Shown here: piece after piece, positions 42,614 through 52,827 of the stretch
Layout: every line of letters starts with the position of its first letter
How positions within the stretch are numbered: the first letter of the stretch is position 1
Origin: Levilactobacillus fujinensis
GTDB taxonomy: Bacteria; Bacillota; Bacilli; Lactobacillales; Lactobacillaceae
Reading direction: 5' to 3'
Length of the DNA: 64,000 nt
Assembly: GCF_003946335.1 (NCBI RefSeq)
Contig: NZ_RHNX01000003.1
Location: 62,001 to 126,000, forward strand
Notes under the pieces: model-generated
Databases searched by the model: none
Seen by the model: the letters and a program-made list of their open reading frames with translations, nothing else
What the model was told of the DNA's origin: nothing
Made by a program: the position numbers and the translations under genes

Positions 42614-43915
42614 TTAACTCGCCGTTTCTTCCGCAAAATCCACGCGCACAATCAATAGCGTTGCCAACAACGTAATCGCCGCACCGACAATGTAGACCAC
42701 TGCGATACTGACGATGCCCGACAAGAGACCACCCAACATCATCCCCAGTGGCAAGGAGACATTTGAGCCAGCCAACATGGCGCCGTTTACTCTACCCAAC
42801 ACATGGCCCGGCGTTCGCGTCTGAATCAGCGTAAAGACTGACACATTCAGAAAGCCACCGGCCATCCCAATTACGGCCATCATCAGCAGCGTCACGATGA
42901 GGTTCTGGATCAACGCCATCAACAAAACCGCCGTTGCCATCATTGTCAGTGAAAACAACAGCTTATGCTTCAACGACCACTTCACTAAGTTGACCAGTAC
43001 GTTCCCCAGGATGATCCCCACCATCAACGTGACCTGAGAGACGCTATACATAAAGGAGCTTGCGTGCAATGTCCCCCGAATCCACGCCACGTCCAATCCC
43101 ATAATGGGCCCCAACGTCAAATTCACAATCATCGCAAGGAGAATAATAATCCGGAGCACTTGATGATGTGCAACGTAGACAATGCCGTCATACCAATTAC
43201 CCAGAGTCGTTTCGTCATTTTCCACCACAATCTGTTCATGTAAGACATGATTAACGATTGTTAGACAGACCAGTGAAACCAAGAAGGTGGCACCGTTAAT
43301 CAGTGCAAACGACGCAATCGGCAGAAGTGTCACCAAAACTCCACCCAGCAACATTCCGATGATTTGTGTGATCATCTGTAGCCCCTGGTTCAGCCCGTTT
43401 GCCTGGCTTAAATGATCCGCAGCAATAACCTGCGGGATCAGAGCGTCTTCGGCCGGATCAAAAAAGGTTCCCATAATTTTAGACAGAAAGGAAATTCCAA
43501 CGATAGTAAAGACCGTGACGTCATTGCCAAAGTAGAGGACTGCTGCAACAAACATCAATACGGCCTGGGCAACATCCACAATCTGCATGATCCGCGTCTT
43601 CAGATACTTATCCGCTAAGAATCCGGTGATCAAATTCAGTAAAACTAGCACGTTAAATAGTCCCGATACCAACCCAATCACGACTGAATTGCTTGTTACC
43701 TTGTACAAGTAAATCATGATGGCAATATCAAAAAAGTTATTTCCTAAACGCGAGGTCGCCTCGCCTGCTAATAATACGTAAAATATTCTTGGAATTTGAA
43801 TCAGCTCCTCACTGTCGATGGCTTGTTTTGATTTACGCCAAAAATAACTAACCGGATCCCCATAACACGTCTCATTATAGTTAAGGGTTGGAAATGGCGG
43901 TTGTTTTAAAATCAT
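42614..43915 (-). CDS. MFS transporter with an unusual N-terminal extension
   Basis: A 433-aa MFS protein with 12 predicted helices; the motif-A region is TGFLADKYLKTRIMQ and the last third has RTPGHVLGRVNGAM, as in EntS/MFS_3 exporters. About 45 hydrophilic residues precede the first helix, including NYNETCYGDPVSYFWRKSK. The ATG at 43915 has only a weak ribosome site; longer in-frame starts run into the suf terminator. It precedes a second MFS gene. Confidence 0.78.
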   Translation of the reverse strand: MILKQPPFPTLNYNETCYGDPVSYFWRKSKQAIDSEELIQIPRIFYVLLAGEATSRLGNNFFDIAIMIYLYKVTSNSVVIGLVSGLFNVLVLLNLITGFLADKYLKTRIMQIVDVAQAVLMFVAAVLYFGNDVTVFTIVGISFLSKIMGTFFDPAEDALIPQVIAADHLSQANGLNQGLQMITQIIGMLLGGVLVTLLPIASFALINGATFLVSLVCLTIVNHVLHEQIVVENDETTLGNWYDGIVYVAHHQVLRIIILLAMIVNLTLGPIMGLDVAWIRGTLHASSFMYSVSQVTLMVGIILGNVLVNLVKWSLKHKLLFSLTMMATAVLLMALIQNLIVTLLMMAVIGMAGGFLNVSVFTLIQTRTPGHVLGRVNGAMLAGSNVSLPLGMMLGGLLSGIVSIAVVYIVGAAITLLATLLIVRVDFAEETAS

Positions 43916-43955
43916 TTTTGATTCTTTAACCCAATTTACAAACAAACGACAACAC

Positions 43956-44010
43956 AAAAACACCGTCACCAATCAAGAACAGAACGTTCTCAACCAGTGA
44001 CGATGCTGTT
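43956..44010 (-). terminator. Terminator of the suf operon
   Basis: On the minus strand a stem of about 20 bp with wobble pairs (CATCGTCACTGGTTGAGAAC against GTTCTTGATTGGTGACGGTG) is followed by TTTTTG. Confidence 0.85.
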
Positions 44011-44024
44011 ATTTCACTTATGAC

Positions 44025-45431
44025 TTACCCGATCGACCCTTCCATTTCAAAGCTGATCAGTCGGTTCAACTCAACCGCATATTCCATCGGTAATTGCTTG
44101 GTGAATGGTTCAACGAAGCCCATGATGATCATTTCAGTGGCTTTGGCTTCGGAGATGCCGCGGCTCATCAGGTAATAGAGCTGTTCTTCGGAAATCTTCG
44201 AGACCCGCGCTTCATGTTCCATGGAGACGTTGGAATTTGAGATTTCATTGTACGGAATCGTGTCGGATGAGGACTGGTCATCCATGATGATCGTGTCGCA
44301 TTCCACGTGGGCCTTGGACCCGTCGGAGTGGCGGCCAAAACGCACGGTTCCACGATAATCGGTCGCACCACCCGTCTTGGCGATGGACTTGGACACAATA
44401 GAGCTTGAGGTGTTCTTAGCGTTGTGAATCATCCGGGCTCCGGAATCTTGATGAATCCCGTTGCTGGCCACGGCGATCGACAGCATGGTCCCCCGTGCAC
44501 CCTCACCATTCAAGTAAACGCTGGGGTACTTCATGGTGACCTTGGAACCTAAGTTACCGTCGACCCATTCCATCGTGGCGTTTTCTTCAGCGGCAGCCCG
44601 CTTAGTTTCCAGGCTGTAGACGTTATTCGACCAGTTTTGAATGGTAGTGTAGCGGCAATAGGCGTCCTTGGCAACGTTGACCTCGACCACAGCGGCATGC
44701 AGACTGTCCGATGAGTAGTTTGGCGCCGTACAGCCTTCGACGTAATCGACCCGCGCACCCTCATCGACAATGATCAGGGTCCGTTCAAATTGCCCGGAGT
44801 TTTCGGCATTCAGCCGGAAGTAAGATTGAATTGGCGTCTTGGTTTGGACACCCTTCGGCACGTAGATAAAGGACCCCCCAGACCAGACTGCCGCATTCAA
44901 GGCCGCGAATTTGTTGTCGGTCGGCTTGACCAATTTGCCAAACCACTTCTTGAAGAGTTCGGGATATTCACGCAGTGCCGTGTCGGTATCTGTGAAGATG
45001 ATCCCGAGCTTGGCAAAGTCATCGCGCATATTGTGATAGACGACTTCGGACTCGTACTGTGCGGAGGATCCCGCTAAGTATTTCCGTTCGGCCTCGGGCA
45101 CACCCAAGCGATCGAAGGTCTTCTTCAAATCGTCGGGCACATCTTTCCAGTCGCGGTACTTCTTGTCCGTCATTTTCTGGTAGTACAACATGTCTTTCAG
45201 GTCCAAATCGGACAGGTCCGGGCCAAAGTCCGGCATCGGCATGCGCTTATAGGCGGCGTAAGATTTCAACCGGTAGTCTAGCATCCATTGCGGCTCATTC
45301 TTCGCTGCCGAAATTTCGCGGACGGTTTCCTCCGTTAGGCCACGCCCAGTTGAGTAAGCGGGCTTGATATCATCGTGAAATCCGAATTCATAGTCGCGGT
45401 CATTGGCGACCACATCAGGTACTTCTGTCAT
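44025..45431 (-). CDS. sufB: Fe-S cluster assembly scaffold SufB
   Basis: A 468-aa SufB, full length, with the right-handed beta-helix core and a C-terminal helical domain ([20 protein letters not shown]). With SufC and SufD it forms the SufBC2D scaffold on which clusters are built from SufS/SufU sulfur. It is the last gene of sufCDSUB. The start codon shares one base with the sufU stop. The sequence is strongly conserved around [13 protein letters not shown]. Confidence 0.97.
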   Translation of the reverse strand: MTEVPDVVANDRDYEFGFHDDIKPAYSTGRGLTEETVREISAAKNEPQWMLDYRLKSYAAYKRMPMPDFGPDLSDLDLKDMLYYQKMTDKKYRDWKDVPDDLKKTFDRLGVPEAERKYLAGSSAQYESEVVYHNMRDDFAKLGIIFTDTDTALREYPELFKKWFGKLVKPTDNKFAALNAAVWSGGSFIYVPKGVQTKTPIQSYFRLNAENSGQFERTLIIVDEGARVDYVEGCTAPNYSSDSLHAAVVEVNVAKDAYCRYTTIQNWSNNVYSLETKRAAAEENATMEWVDGNLGSKVTMKYPSVYLNGEGARGTMLSIAVASNGIHQDSGARMIHNAKNTSSSIVSKSIAKTGGATDYRGTVRFGRHSDGSKAHVECDTIIMDDQSSSDTIPYNEISNSNVSMEHEARVSKISEEQLYYLMSRGISEAKATEMIIMGFVEPFTKQLPMEYAVELNRLISFEMEGSIG

Positions 45432-45898
45432 TACGACTCCTCCTCGCTAGTCTCATCAGTTTCTTCGAGTAAGGCCCGCTGCAGTGCCCACCAGGAAAGA
45501 GTGGCACACTTGATGCGCGCCGGAAACTGCATGATGTTTGATAAAATGGCCGCGTCCTGTAACTCATCCAAGTCAGCCTGTGCGTGTTCCTTACCGATCG
45601 CCATATCGGAGAAGGTCTTCGCCATCTTCAAGGCTTCTTCCTTAGACTTACCCATGACGGCGTCGGTCATCATGCTGGCGGACGACTGACTAATGGTGCA
45701 ACCGTCGCCGGTGAACCCGATGTCGGCAATTTTATCGTCCGGCGTTAATTTAATTTCTAAGTTGATCACATCACCACAGGTCGGATTCTTCAGCGTAATC
45801 GTATTGGTACTCTCAGCCAAGGTGTGCTTATGATGTGGGTGATCCGCATGATCCAAGATAACTTCGCGGTAAAGACTATTCAGCTTTGACAGTCCCAT
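45431..45898 (-). CDS. sufU: Zn-dependent sulfur transfer protein SufU
   Basis: A 155-aa IscU-like SufU. The Zn/sulfur-acceptor residues Cys41, Asp43 (PTCGD), Cys67 (GDGC) and Cys131 (IKCATL) are all present, as in Bacillus SufU. It accepts persulfide sulfur from SufS. Its first 23 bases overlap the end of sufS. Confidence 0.95.
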   Translation of the reverse strand: MGLSKLNSLYREVILDHADHPHHKHTLAESTNTITLKNPTCGDVINLEIKLTPDDKIADIGFTGDGCTISQSSASMMTDAVMGKSKEEALKMAKTFSDMAIGKEHAQADLDELQDAAILSNIMQFPARIKCATLSWWALQRALLEETDETSEEES

Positions 45899-47123
45899 GA
45901 TTAAAGAACTCCTTTGTTTCCTGCAGTGCCGTCAGTAATTTGTCAGCATCTGCTTGTGTATTGTAAAGGTACAGACTGGCCCGCGCTGTCGCGACAAGGC
46001 CTAAGTAATCCATCAGCGGTTGCGCACAGTGGTGGCCCGCCCGTACGGCAACACCCTCCATGTCCAGCGCCGTGGCGACGTCGTGGGGGTGGAGGTTGTC
46101 GAGGTTAAAGGCGATGACGCCCGTGTGCTTAGCCGGATCTTGCGGCCCATAGACCGTGACGCCCGGCATGCTCTCCATCTTAGGTAAGAGGTAGTCGACC
46201 AGCTTCTGTTCGTGCGCTTGGACCTGGTCCATGCCGATGTTGGTCAGATAGTCGACCGCAGCCCCCAAACCAATGGCCCCGGCAATATTTTGCGTGCCGG
46301 CTTCAAACTTCCAAGGAAGTTCGGCCCAGGTGCTGTCATCGCGGTGAACGAAACCGATCATTTCACCACCGTACTGATAGGGCGGCATGGCCTGTAGGAG
46401 ATCTTCCTTACCGTACAACACGCCAATTCCCGTGGGCCCCATCATCTTGTGGCCGGAGAAGGCGTAGAAATCGACGTCCAAATCGGTCACGTCGACTGGC
46501 ATGTGTGGCACGGATTGTGCCCCGTCACCAACGAAGATGGCACCGTGCTCATGCGCTAATTTCGCCAGTTGTTTGACCGGCGTCACGGTCCCCATCACGT
46601 TGCTAGCGTGGGCGACTGCAACAATTTTAGTCTTGTCGGTAATCTTAGCCACAGCGTCGACCATGTCCAGCTCACCATCGGCAGTCAGTTCGATGTACTT
46701 CAGTGTGGCGTGCTTCTTAATCGCCAATTGTTGCCAAGGAATCAGGTTGCTGTGATGTTCCATAATGGAAATGACGATTTCATCGCCGGCCTGAACGTTG
46801 GCCTCGCCATAGGTGCTGGCGACCAGGTTCAATCCGTCCGTCGCCCCTTTGGTAAAGACGATTTCGGTTGGCTTCTGCGCGTGAATAAAGTGTTGCACCT
46901 TATGCCGGGCATTCTCATAGGCTTCGGTCGCCCGTTCCGCTAGCGTGTGGACGCCCCGGTGAACGTTGGCGTTGTCGTGCTGGTAAAAGTGGACTAAGGC
47001 ATCAACCACTTGATTGGGTTTTTGAGCCGTCGCGGCGTTGTCCAAGTAGACTAACCGTTCGTCGTTAACTTCTTGATCTAAAATGGGAAAATCAGTGCGT
47101 GAGTCACTCAATTTCTGCGCCAT
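45876..47123 (-). CDS. sufS: Cysteine desulfurase SufS
   Basis: A 415-aa class V aminotransferase-fold enzyme. The PLP Lys226 lies in FSGHKMMGP, PLP-contacting His in EHHSNL, and the catalytic Cys366 in RAGHHCAQP. It makes alanine and a protein persulfide from cysteine. ATG 47123 has GGAAGC 8 bases upstream and overlaps the sufD end by 20 bases; a longer frame to 47198 lacks a start signal. Confidence 0.96.
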   Translation of the reverse strand: MAQKLSDSRTDFPILDQEVNDERLVYLDNAATAQKPNQVVDALVHFYQHDNANVHRGVHTLAERATEAYENARHKVQHFIHAQKPTEIVFTKGATDGLNLVASTYGEANVQAGDEIVISIMEHHSNLIPWQQLAIKKHATLKYIELTADGELDMVDAVAKITDKTKIVAVAHASNVMGTVTPVKQLAKLAHEHGAIFVGDGAQSVPHMPVDVTDLDVDFYAFSGHKMMGPTGIGVLYGKEDLLQAMPPYQYGGEMIGFVHRDDSTWAELPWKFEAGTQNIAGAIGLGAAVDYLTNIGMDQVQAHEQKLVDYLLPKMESMPGVTVYGPQDPAKHTGVIAFNLDNLHPHDVATALDMEGVAVRAGHHCAQPLMDYLGLVATARASLYLYNTQADADKLLTALQETKEFFNHGTVKAE

Positions 47124-48411
47124 TTTCAAGCTTCCTTTCGATCGTATCCGTGAGATTCTGCCGCACATCCTTGGCCGGAATGGCCTGTAAGACGGCACTC
47201 AGAAAGCCCCGAATGACTAAGCGTTTGGCTTGCGCCTTGGTGATACCACGACTCATTAGGTAATACATCTGTTTGGCGTCGACCTGGCCCACACTTGCGG
47301 CGTGACCGGCCAACACATCGTTTTCATCGATCAAGAGGATTGGATTAGCATCCCCGTGAGCCTTACTGGACATCATCAGCACGCGATTCTCCTGTTCGGC
47401 ATTGGCGCCGGCAGCCCCGTGAATGATGTGGCCGATCCCGTTAAAGATCAACGTGGACTTTTCCATGATGACCCCACGTTGCAGGATATTCCCGGTCGAC
47501 TTCTTCCCACGGTTAGTGACGCGAGTGTTGACGCCGACGCGTTGCCGACCCCCGGTCAAGGTGATGACCTTGGCGTCGGACTTGGAATTTTCGCCGATCA
47601 GTTCAGAATCAAAGTCACCAAATGTGTCGCCATCGTTCATCAGGCCAATTGCCCAATCAACGTTGGCATCGCGACTGATATTAGCCCGCCGGTTGAGGTA
47701 GGTCGTGGTGTTGGGTCCTAGCTCATCAAAGGACGAGAAGTGAACCTCACTATTTGGCCGGGCGAAAACTTCGACCACACAGCTGGCTAAGTTGGCCTGG
47801 TCGCCTTGGGTCGTCAAATGTTGCATCACGGAAAAATGGCTGTCCGCTTCGGCGACGATTAGGACGTGTGAGATCAGTGGGTGCTTTTCCTGCGTGCTGT
47901 CCTGAACCAGGTGAAGCTCGATGGGATCATCAATGACCACACCCTTGGGCACATAAAGGAAGACGCCGGCGTTGAGGAAGGCCGTGTGGAAACTAGTTAA
48001 GCGGTCTTCATTGGTCTTAATGATTTTATCCATAAAGTGTTCTTGCGTTAAACGCGGGTACTCGCGGAAGGCCGAGAAGATGTCAGTCAAAATGACACCC
48101 TGGTCAGCGAGTTCAGCGGGCAAATTGACCGTCACCGTTGTCTGCCCAACCTGGACGATTTGAATATGGTCAGCTGCGACCGGTACATTTGCGGCCAGGT
48201 CAGCACTGGACCGGCTGAACGTCAATGGCTCATCGGTCGGCGTTAGTGGCCAACGGTGAATGTCGAAGCGGTTGACCTCGGGTAAGGCTGCGGTAGCCAG
48301 GTCGTCGATGGCGGCTAAGCGCCGATCGACAACCCAGTGCGGTTCGCCGTGGTCGTTCGCAGCGGCCGCGAGTTCTGGTTTAAGTGCTTCGTAATCTTGA
48401 ACTGCTTCCAT
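47104..48411 (-). CDS. sufD: Fe-S cluster assembly protein SufD
   Basis: A 435-aa SufD, paralogous to SufB in its C-terminal half (YLNRRANISRDANVDWAIG and MSRGITKAQAKRLVIRGFLS). It partners SufB and SufC in the scaffold complex. It lies 14 bases after sufC, with a GGAGG ribosome site in the gap. Confidence 0.95.
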   Translation of the reverse strand: MEAVQDYEALKPELAAAANDHGEPHWVVDRRLAAIDDLATAALPEVNRFDIHRWPLTPTDEPLTFSRSSADLAANVPVAADHIQIVQVGQTTVTVNLPAELADQGVILTDIFSAFREYPRLTQEHFMDKIIKTNEDRLTSFHTAFLNAGVFLYVPKGVVIDDPIELHLVQDSTQEKHPLISHVLIVAEADSHFSVMQHLTTQGDQANLASCVVEVFARPNSEVHFSSFDELGPNTTTYLNRRANISRDANVDWAIGLMNDGDTFGDFDSELIGENSKSDAKVITLTGGRQRVGVNTRVTNRGKKSTGNILQRGVIMEKSTLIFNGIGHIIHGAAGANAEQENRVLMMSSKAHGDANPILLIDENDVLAGHAASVGQVDAKQMYYLMSRGITKAQAKRLVIRGFLSAVLQAIPAKDVRQNLTDTIERKLENGAEIE

Positions 48412-48425
48412 GTGTTCGACCCTCC

Positions 48426-49220
48426 TTAGTTCTCGTCGACTAATTCAACATCTAGTCCCAAGTCATCCCGCAGACCAGCGTAACCCTCTTTTTCAAGCGT
48501 CTTGGCGAGGTCGGCATTGCCAGTCTTGACGATGCGGCCGCCCATCATAACGTGCACCACGTCGGGAACGATGTAGTTCAACAGGCGTTGGTAGTGGGTG
48601 ATGATCAGGGAACCGAAGTTGTCGCCACGCATGGAGTTGACCCCTTTGGAAACGACCTTCAAGGCGTCAATGTCCAAGCCAGAATCGATTTCGTCGAGTA
48701 AGGCAAAGGTTGGTTTGATCATCAAAAGTTGGAGGATTTCGTTACGTTTCTTTTCCCCGCCAGAGAATCCTTCGTTTAAGTAACGTTCCGTCATAGATTC
48801 ACTCATGTCGAGGAGCGCTAGGTTCTTGTCGAGTTCCTTTAGAAAGGCTATCACGGAGATTTGGTCGTCATCGGCCCGGCGCGCATTCATGGCCGCCCGG
48901 AGAAATTCAGCATTGGTGACCCCTTGAATCTCAGCAGGGTATTGCATGCCGAGGAAAAGGCCTTTGCGCGCCCGTTCGTCAACTGGCATCTTGAGGATAC
49001 TTTCACCGTTCAGCAAAATGTCACCCTGCGTCACGTGGTAGGCGGGTTGGCCCATGATGGTCTGCGATAACGTCGACTTCCCAGTTCCGTTAGGCCCCAT
49101 GATGGCGTGGATTTCGCCGGTCTTCATGGTCAGGTTGACCCCTTTTAGGATTTCCTGCGTCTTGTTTTGCTCGTCGTCCTTAACCTCAACGTGTAAGTCT
49201 TTCACTTCAAGTGTTGCCAT
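48426..49220 (-). CDS. sufC: SufC, ATPase of the Fe-S scaffold
   Basis: A 264-aa ABC-type ATPase: Walker A GPNGTGKST (42-50), signature FSGGEKKRNE, Walker B FALLDEIDSGLD. It energises SufBD. GGAGG lies 9 bases before ATG 49220; the ATG at 49229 is too close to it. It is the first gene of the operon, which lacks sufR or iscR nearby. Confidence 0.96.
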   Translation of the reverse strand: MATLEVKDLHVEVKDDEQNKTQEILKGVNLTMKTGEIHAIMGPNGTGKSTLSQTIMGQPAYHVTQGDILLNGESILKMPVDERARKGLFLGMQYPAEIQGVTNAEFLRAAMNARRADDDQISVIAFLKELDKNLALLDMSESMTERYLNEGFSGGEKKRNEILQLLMIKPTFALLDEIDSGLDIDALKVVSKGVNSMRGDNFGSLIITHYQRLLNYIVPDVVHVMMGGRIVKTGNADLAKTLEKEGYAGLRDDLGLDVELVDEN

Positions 49221-49385
49221 TGAAATCATCCTCCAAGATTTGAATTATGTCAGTTCGATGTTGCTGTTCGGCTGCGGGTTGTCCTGAGTAGCGCGTGATT
49301 GTTTTTGATCCTGATCATTGCCGGGAATATTCCAATCATATGTAGCGCTTACACCCTTGTAATAACGGGATTCCTTTTAGTTTCC

Positions 49386-49415
49386 ATTATACCCGTCATT
49401 ATCCGTTTATAATTT
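49386..49415 (-). promoter_or_regulatory. Possible suf operon promoter
   Basis: On the minus strand a consensus TATAAT (49391-49386) lies in an AT-rich region; the -35 is not clear. The leader would be about 160 bases. Confidence 0.35.
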
Positions 49416-49496
49416 CATTATAAGCACTGAATATTCCAATTTAAATTAGGCAAATCCCCCATATCTCTTCTGGTAGCTATACTTATTGGAAATAAC

Positions 49497-49675
49497 TGAA
49501 GGGTCTAAACCACCTAGTATGACTGCTGTAACGGCAATATTGTGGCTAAAATTAGGCAACGTTGTCCAACCATCGCCTTACCGACCGGCAGATATGGGCT
49601 GGATCGGTGCGAACACGCCTGAGCCCATATCTGCCGACCTCTCGGCTGACTTGGTTGTTCTGAGGCAACATAGAT
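49497..49675 (+). repeat. Intergenic repeat R2, full copy
   Basis: Nearly identical to 6059-6245, including AGTATGACTGCTGTAACGGC, GGCTAAAATTAGGCAACGTT and the CGGCAGATATGGGCT inverted repeat with a short loop. Confidence 0.78.
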
Positions 49676-49909
49676 GATGTCCATAGAAAAGTTATTGATT
49701 TACGTTAATTACTAGCGTTTAAGCATAGGTCAATAGCGCTGCTAAAACAGGCATAACTGATGTTTACCTCACCATTTCACTTGTGCCTAAATTCACCCAA
49801 TATAGCCGAAATGGGGGGCAAATGCGCCTAATATTTGTTAATCAACGAAATCGTTATCCCCATTTAATGGTATGCTTAGAACTGTAATTTACGATAAGTA
49901 GGTGATCAA

Positions 49910-51088
49910 ATGTACTTATTTGAAAGCTTCTTTAATGATGTCTTTAATATAAAATCTGTAATTATGGCTCTGATTACTATTGGGCTAATCGCCATCATGA
50001 TGGTCATGACCTATCTGGTGGCGCAACGAACGGCACGATTGTCCCGTACGCGAACTTTTATTCTAGAAATGATTGAAGCTCTGGTTGTCGTCGGCGGGGT
50101 CTTCCTCCTGCGACAAACCTTCTTAGTTCTGAACGGCGGTAGCGTGATGAGCTGGGCTTACGCCATTGCCCAACTGATGATTCTGCTGTATAGCATGTAC
50201 GCCATGCAAACGTTAGCAGTAACCCTGGTTAACTTGGCGATGCCGCTGGTCTTCTACGGTCAGGCACTACGCTTGGGCGCTAACACACGGTATTGGTGGG
50301 TGTTCATGCTGACCATGGCCGTCCTGTTCGGCGTCATTGCCTACATTAGCCGTCATCAAGACTTGGTTCTGACCTCTGAATGGCGCTTCTTAGTTCTCCA
50401 ATTTTTATATGGTGGCGCGTGGTGCCTGATTATCTGGTCGGCACGGCCCTATCACCTATTCTATGCCACCAACGTCCTCGTCGTCTTCATCGCTTACATG
50501 TGGATCATTCGCTTCTTCGTTACCCGCGTGAATCACGTCATTAACCACTTCGCGCGCTTGGATCAAGCGGCAAATTACGACGAGTTGACCGGTGTTCGCA
50601 ATCGCGCCAACTTTGATACGACAACGGTTGGTGTGTTCGGCGTTTACCGGCAGCACCCGACCATGCCGATTACCATGGCGATGTTTGATATCGATCATTT
50701 TAAGCACTTCAATGACGATTACGGTCATTTAGCAGGCGACGCCGTGTTGAAACACGTCGCTCAGCTCTTTAATCAAGAACTAACGAAACAGACCAATCAT
50801 GGTGAGCTGTTCCGATACGGCGGCGAAGAATTTGTAATCATTTTCGAAAATATTTCCCCGGTAGACGCTCAAAATAAGGTCACAACGATTCGTAATGTCC
50901 TACAGAAGAGTCCCATCACCATAAATGGGGACACAATGACGGTCACCGTCTCCATTGGCATTTCAGCGCTCCAACAGTCCGACGCCGACTTTGACAGTTG
51001 GTTCAAGCGTGTCGATCACTACCTGTATTTATCCAAGGAAGCTGGTCGTAATCGCATTACCGTCGAGGGTCAAACCCAAAAACTATAA
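49910..51088 (+). CDS. Membrane-bound diguanylate cyclase (GGDEF protein)
   Basis: A 392-aa protein with about six N-terminal membrane helices (residues 15-205, resembling 6-helix sensory regions) and a C-terminal GGDEF domain: YDELTGVRNRANFD, MFDIDHFKHFNDDYGHLAGD, and the active-site YGGEEF intact. No RxxD inhibitory site precedes it. It should make c-di-GMP if active. No EAL or PilZ partner lies in the window. AGGTGATC precedes the ATG. Confidence 0.88.
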   Translation: MYLFESFFNDVFNIKSVIMALITIGLIAIMMVMTYLVAQRTARLSRTRTFILEMIEALVVVGGVFLLRQTFLVLNGGSVMSWAYAIAQLMILLYSMYAMQTLAVTLVNLAMPLVFYGQALRLGANTRYWWVFMLTMAVLFGVIAYISRHQDLVLTSEWRFLVLQFLYGGAWCLIIWSARPYHLFYATNVLVVFIAYMWIIRFFVTRVNHVINHFARLDQAANYDELTGVRNRANFDTTTVGVFGVYRQHPTMPITMAMFDIDHFKHFNDDYGHLAGDAVLKHVAQLFNQELTKQTNHGELFRYGGEEFVIIFENISPVDAQNKVTTIRNVLQKSPITINGDTMTVTVSIGISALQQSDADFDSWFKRVDHYLYLSKEAGRNRITVEGQTQKL

Positions 51089-51090
51089 GC

Positions 51091-51132
51091 AAAAGCGTTC
51101 AGAGAGGGTGTTAGCCGCTCTGAACGCTTTTT
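51091..51132 (+). terminator. Terminator of the GGDEF gene
   Basis: AAAAGCGTTCAGAG pairs with CTCTGAACGCTTTTT. Confidence 0.88.
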
Positions 51133-51185
51133 GTTGCAGCTAATGTCTACCTTCAAAAGAAACATTGCCATTTAGAAAATATATG

Positions 51186-51767
51186 TTATCCAAGCATCAC
51201 ATGCAGTAACGCCCCAATACCATACGTGACAAAAATGGTTAGGATCCCAATGACAACGTTGCGGACGATGGTCCGTTTGGTCGAGTTAGTCGTCTCGTAG
51301 GTACTGATGATGGCGTTCAGACTTAGCGCGATCACCATAGCAATGGCCGTGTTGATGAAGCGCCAGCTTGGGGCGGACAACATGATTGCCAGCAAAGGAA
51401 TCAGGGAGCCAATGATGAAGGCCGTGAAGGACATGGCAGCCGCATGAAACGGAATCAGCAGGTCCTTCTGGGAAAGGTCAACGTCGACTTGGGGATTTTC
51501 ATGCGCCATGGTGTACTCCTGAACGTCGTGTTGAGCGCTAACGGAGATCCACTCACCACCGGCCATGGAACAGGCACCAGCCAACATGCCGGAGATGCCA
51601 CTAACCAGTAAGGTCGTACTGCTGAGCTCGGCTCCGGTTGCCCCCAAAACGATTCCGGAAACAGAAATAATGCCGTCATTGGCGCCGAGAATCCCAGCGC
51701 GCAAGACATTTAGTTTATCCCAAAAATAGATGCTCTTTGTTTTAGATGATTCCATTGGTGTATTCAC
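51186..51767 (-). CDS. VIT/CCC1-family metal transporter
   Basis: A 193-aa, five-helix protein of the VIT1/CCC1 family, which moves Fe(II) or Mn(II). Visible motifs are LRAGILGANDGIISVSG, SGISGMLAGACSMAGGEWIS and the cytosolic acidic loop. The GTG at 51767 has GAGGAGG 8 bases upstream; the 13 upstream codons lack a start signal. It is a single gene. Confidence 0.87.
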   Translation of the reverse strand: MNTPMESSKTKSIYFWDKLNVLRAGILGANDGIISVSGIVLGATGAELSSTTLLVSGISGMLAGACSMAGGEWISVSAQHDVQEYTMAHENPQVDVDLSQKDLLIPFHAAAMSFTAFIIGSLIPLLAIMLSAPSWRFINTAIAMVIALSLNAIISTYETTNSTKRTIVRNVVIGILTIFVTYGIGALLHVMLG

Positions 51768-52156
51768 TGTACTTCCTCCTCGAGGAAAATATGTAATCGA
51801 TTTCACTCTGAATCATCTGTATTATAGGCCGCTTTTATATACTTATGCAATATTATTTGTGAATATTAGCGCAATATAGGAATATTTGGGCAGGCTGACA
51901 AGGAATATCTCCGTCAGTTGGTCATCGGCACTAGACGCTATTCCAATATGACTAAAATTCTGCTGCCTAGGATTTGGGCATTCGTTATGCGTAATGGCCA
52001 GACTACCGAAACGTGGACCAAAGACAGCTGGCTCTGCTTAACGTCTTTGGGCCCACTCTGAAAATAAAAACGGTTACTTTCAAAACAATCCTTACGCCGT
52101 GAAAAAATATGTGGTACGCTAACATCTCGTGGGAAATTTAAACGAGGAGCAACACA
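51768..52156. other. Intergenic stretch with a degraded R1-like palindrome
   Basis: Near 52010-52060, GAAACGTGGACCAAAGACAG and TCTTTGGGCCCACTCTG look like collapsed arms of R1. The rest is AT-rich promoter-like sequence for the genes on both sides. Confidence 0.4.
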
Positions 52157-52660
52157 ATGCCTAAAAATTTTAAAGAAGAACTACTTTTCACTGCCGTTAT
52201 GGCCGGCCTCATGGTCTTGGTCATGGCTGGCTACAACATCGCTCTAGCCGACGGATTCAGTCACCATTTCATTCGTGAGGTTCTGACCGGATACCCACTG
52301 GCCTTGCTGGTCGCCGCAATCTGCGACCTGGGGATTATTGGTCCCGGCGTCAAATACATCTTTTTCCACTTCATTATTAACGATTACATGAAAAAGAAGC
52401 AGATTCGCATTGCCCTAACCATCTCAGTCATGATGGTTGCCGGCATGGTCACTCTAATGTCTCTATTTGGCATGGTGGTCACGCAAAACTTCGGCGGTAA
52501 CGCCCTGCTGACTTATTTACACACTTGGATCTTCAACCTCTTCATGGCCTTGCCGCTGCAATTAGTGATTGTCGGCCCCATCGCAAGAAAGATTCTGGGA
52601 ACGGTGCAAAAGCACAGTGCTCCCGCTGAAAATGTTGAAGCCGAATCAATCAAAGATTAA
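52157..52660 (+). CDS. DUF2798-type membrane protein
   Basis: A 167-aa protein with four helices in two related halves. Each half has a helix pair with Gly-rich turns (ALLVAAICDLGIIGPG, ALPLQLVIVGPIARK), typical of the duplicated DUF2798 domain. Function unknown. ACGAGGAGC lies upstream of the ATG. Confidence 0.72.
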   Translation: MPKNFKEELLFTAVMAGLMVLVMAGYNIALADGFSHHFIREVLTGYPLALLVAAICDLGIIGPGVKYIFFHFIINDYMKKKQIRIALTISVMMVAGMVTLMSLFGMVVTQNFGGNALLTYLHTWIFNLFMALPLQLVIVGPIARKILGTVQKHSAPAENVEAESIKD

Positions 52661-52666
52661 CCAACT

Positions 52667-52705
52667 AAACGTCGCCGCTACCAACAAGTAGTGGGGACGT
52701 TTTTC
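52667..52705 (+). terminator. Terminator of the DUF2798 gene
   Basis: AAACGTC pairs with GACGTTT, with an inner GCTAC/GTAG stem, followed by T-rich sequence. Confidence 0.75.
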
Positions 52706-52734
52706 TTTTTTTCCGCTGGTCCCACGCCAACGCT

Positions 52735-52776
52735 AAGACGGCCACTCCCTTTTTGATGGGGAGTGGCCGTCTTTTT
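52735..52776. terminator. Second, bidirectional terminator
   Basis: AAGACGGCCACTCCC pairs with GGGAGTGGCCGTCTT and is followed by T residues. Confidence 0.8.
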
Positions 52777-52827
52777 AGTATGCTTTCGGGTTTTACGATA
52801 AACCCACTCAGGCTAAACAAAGGCTGA

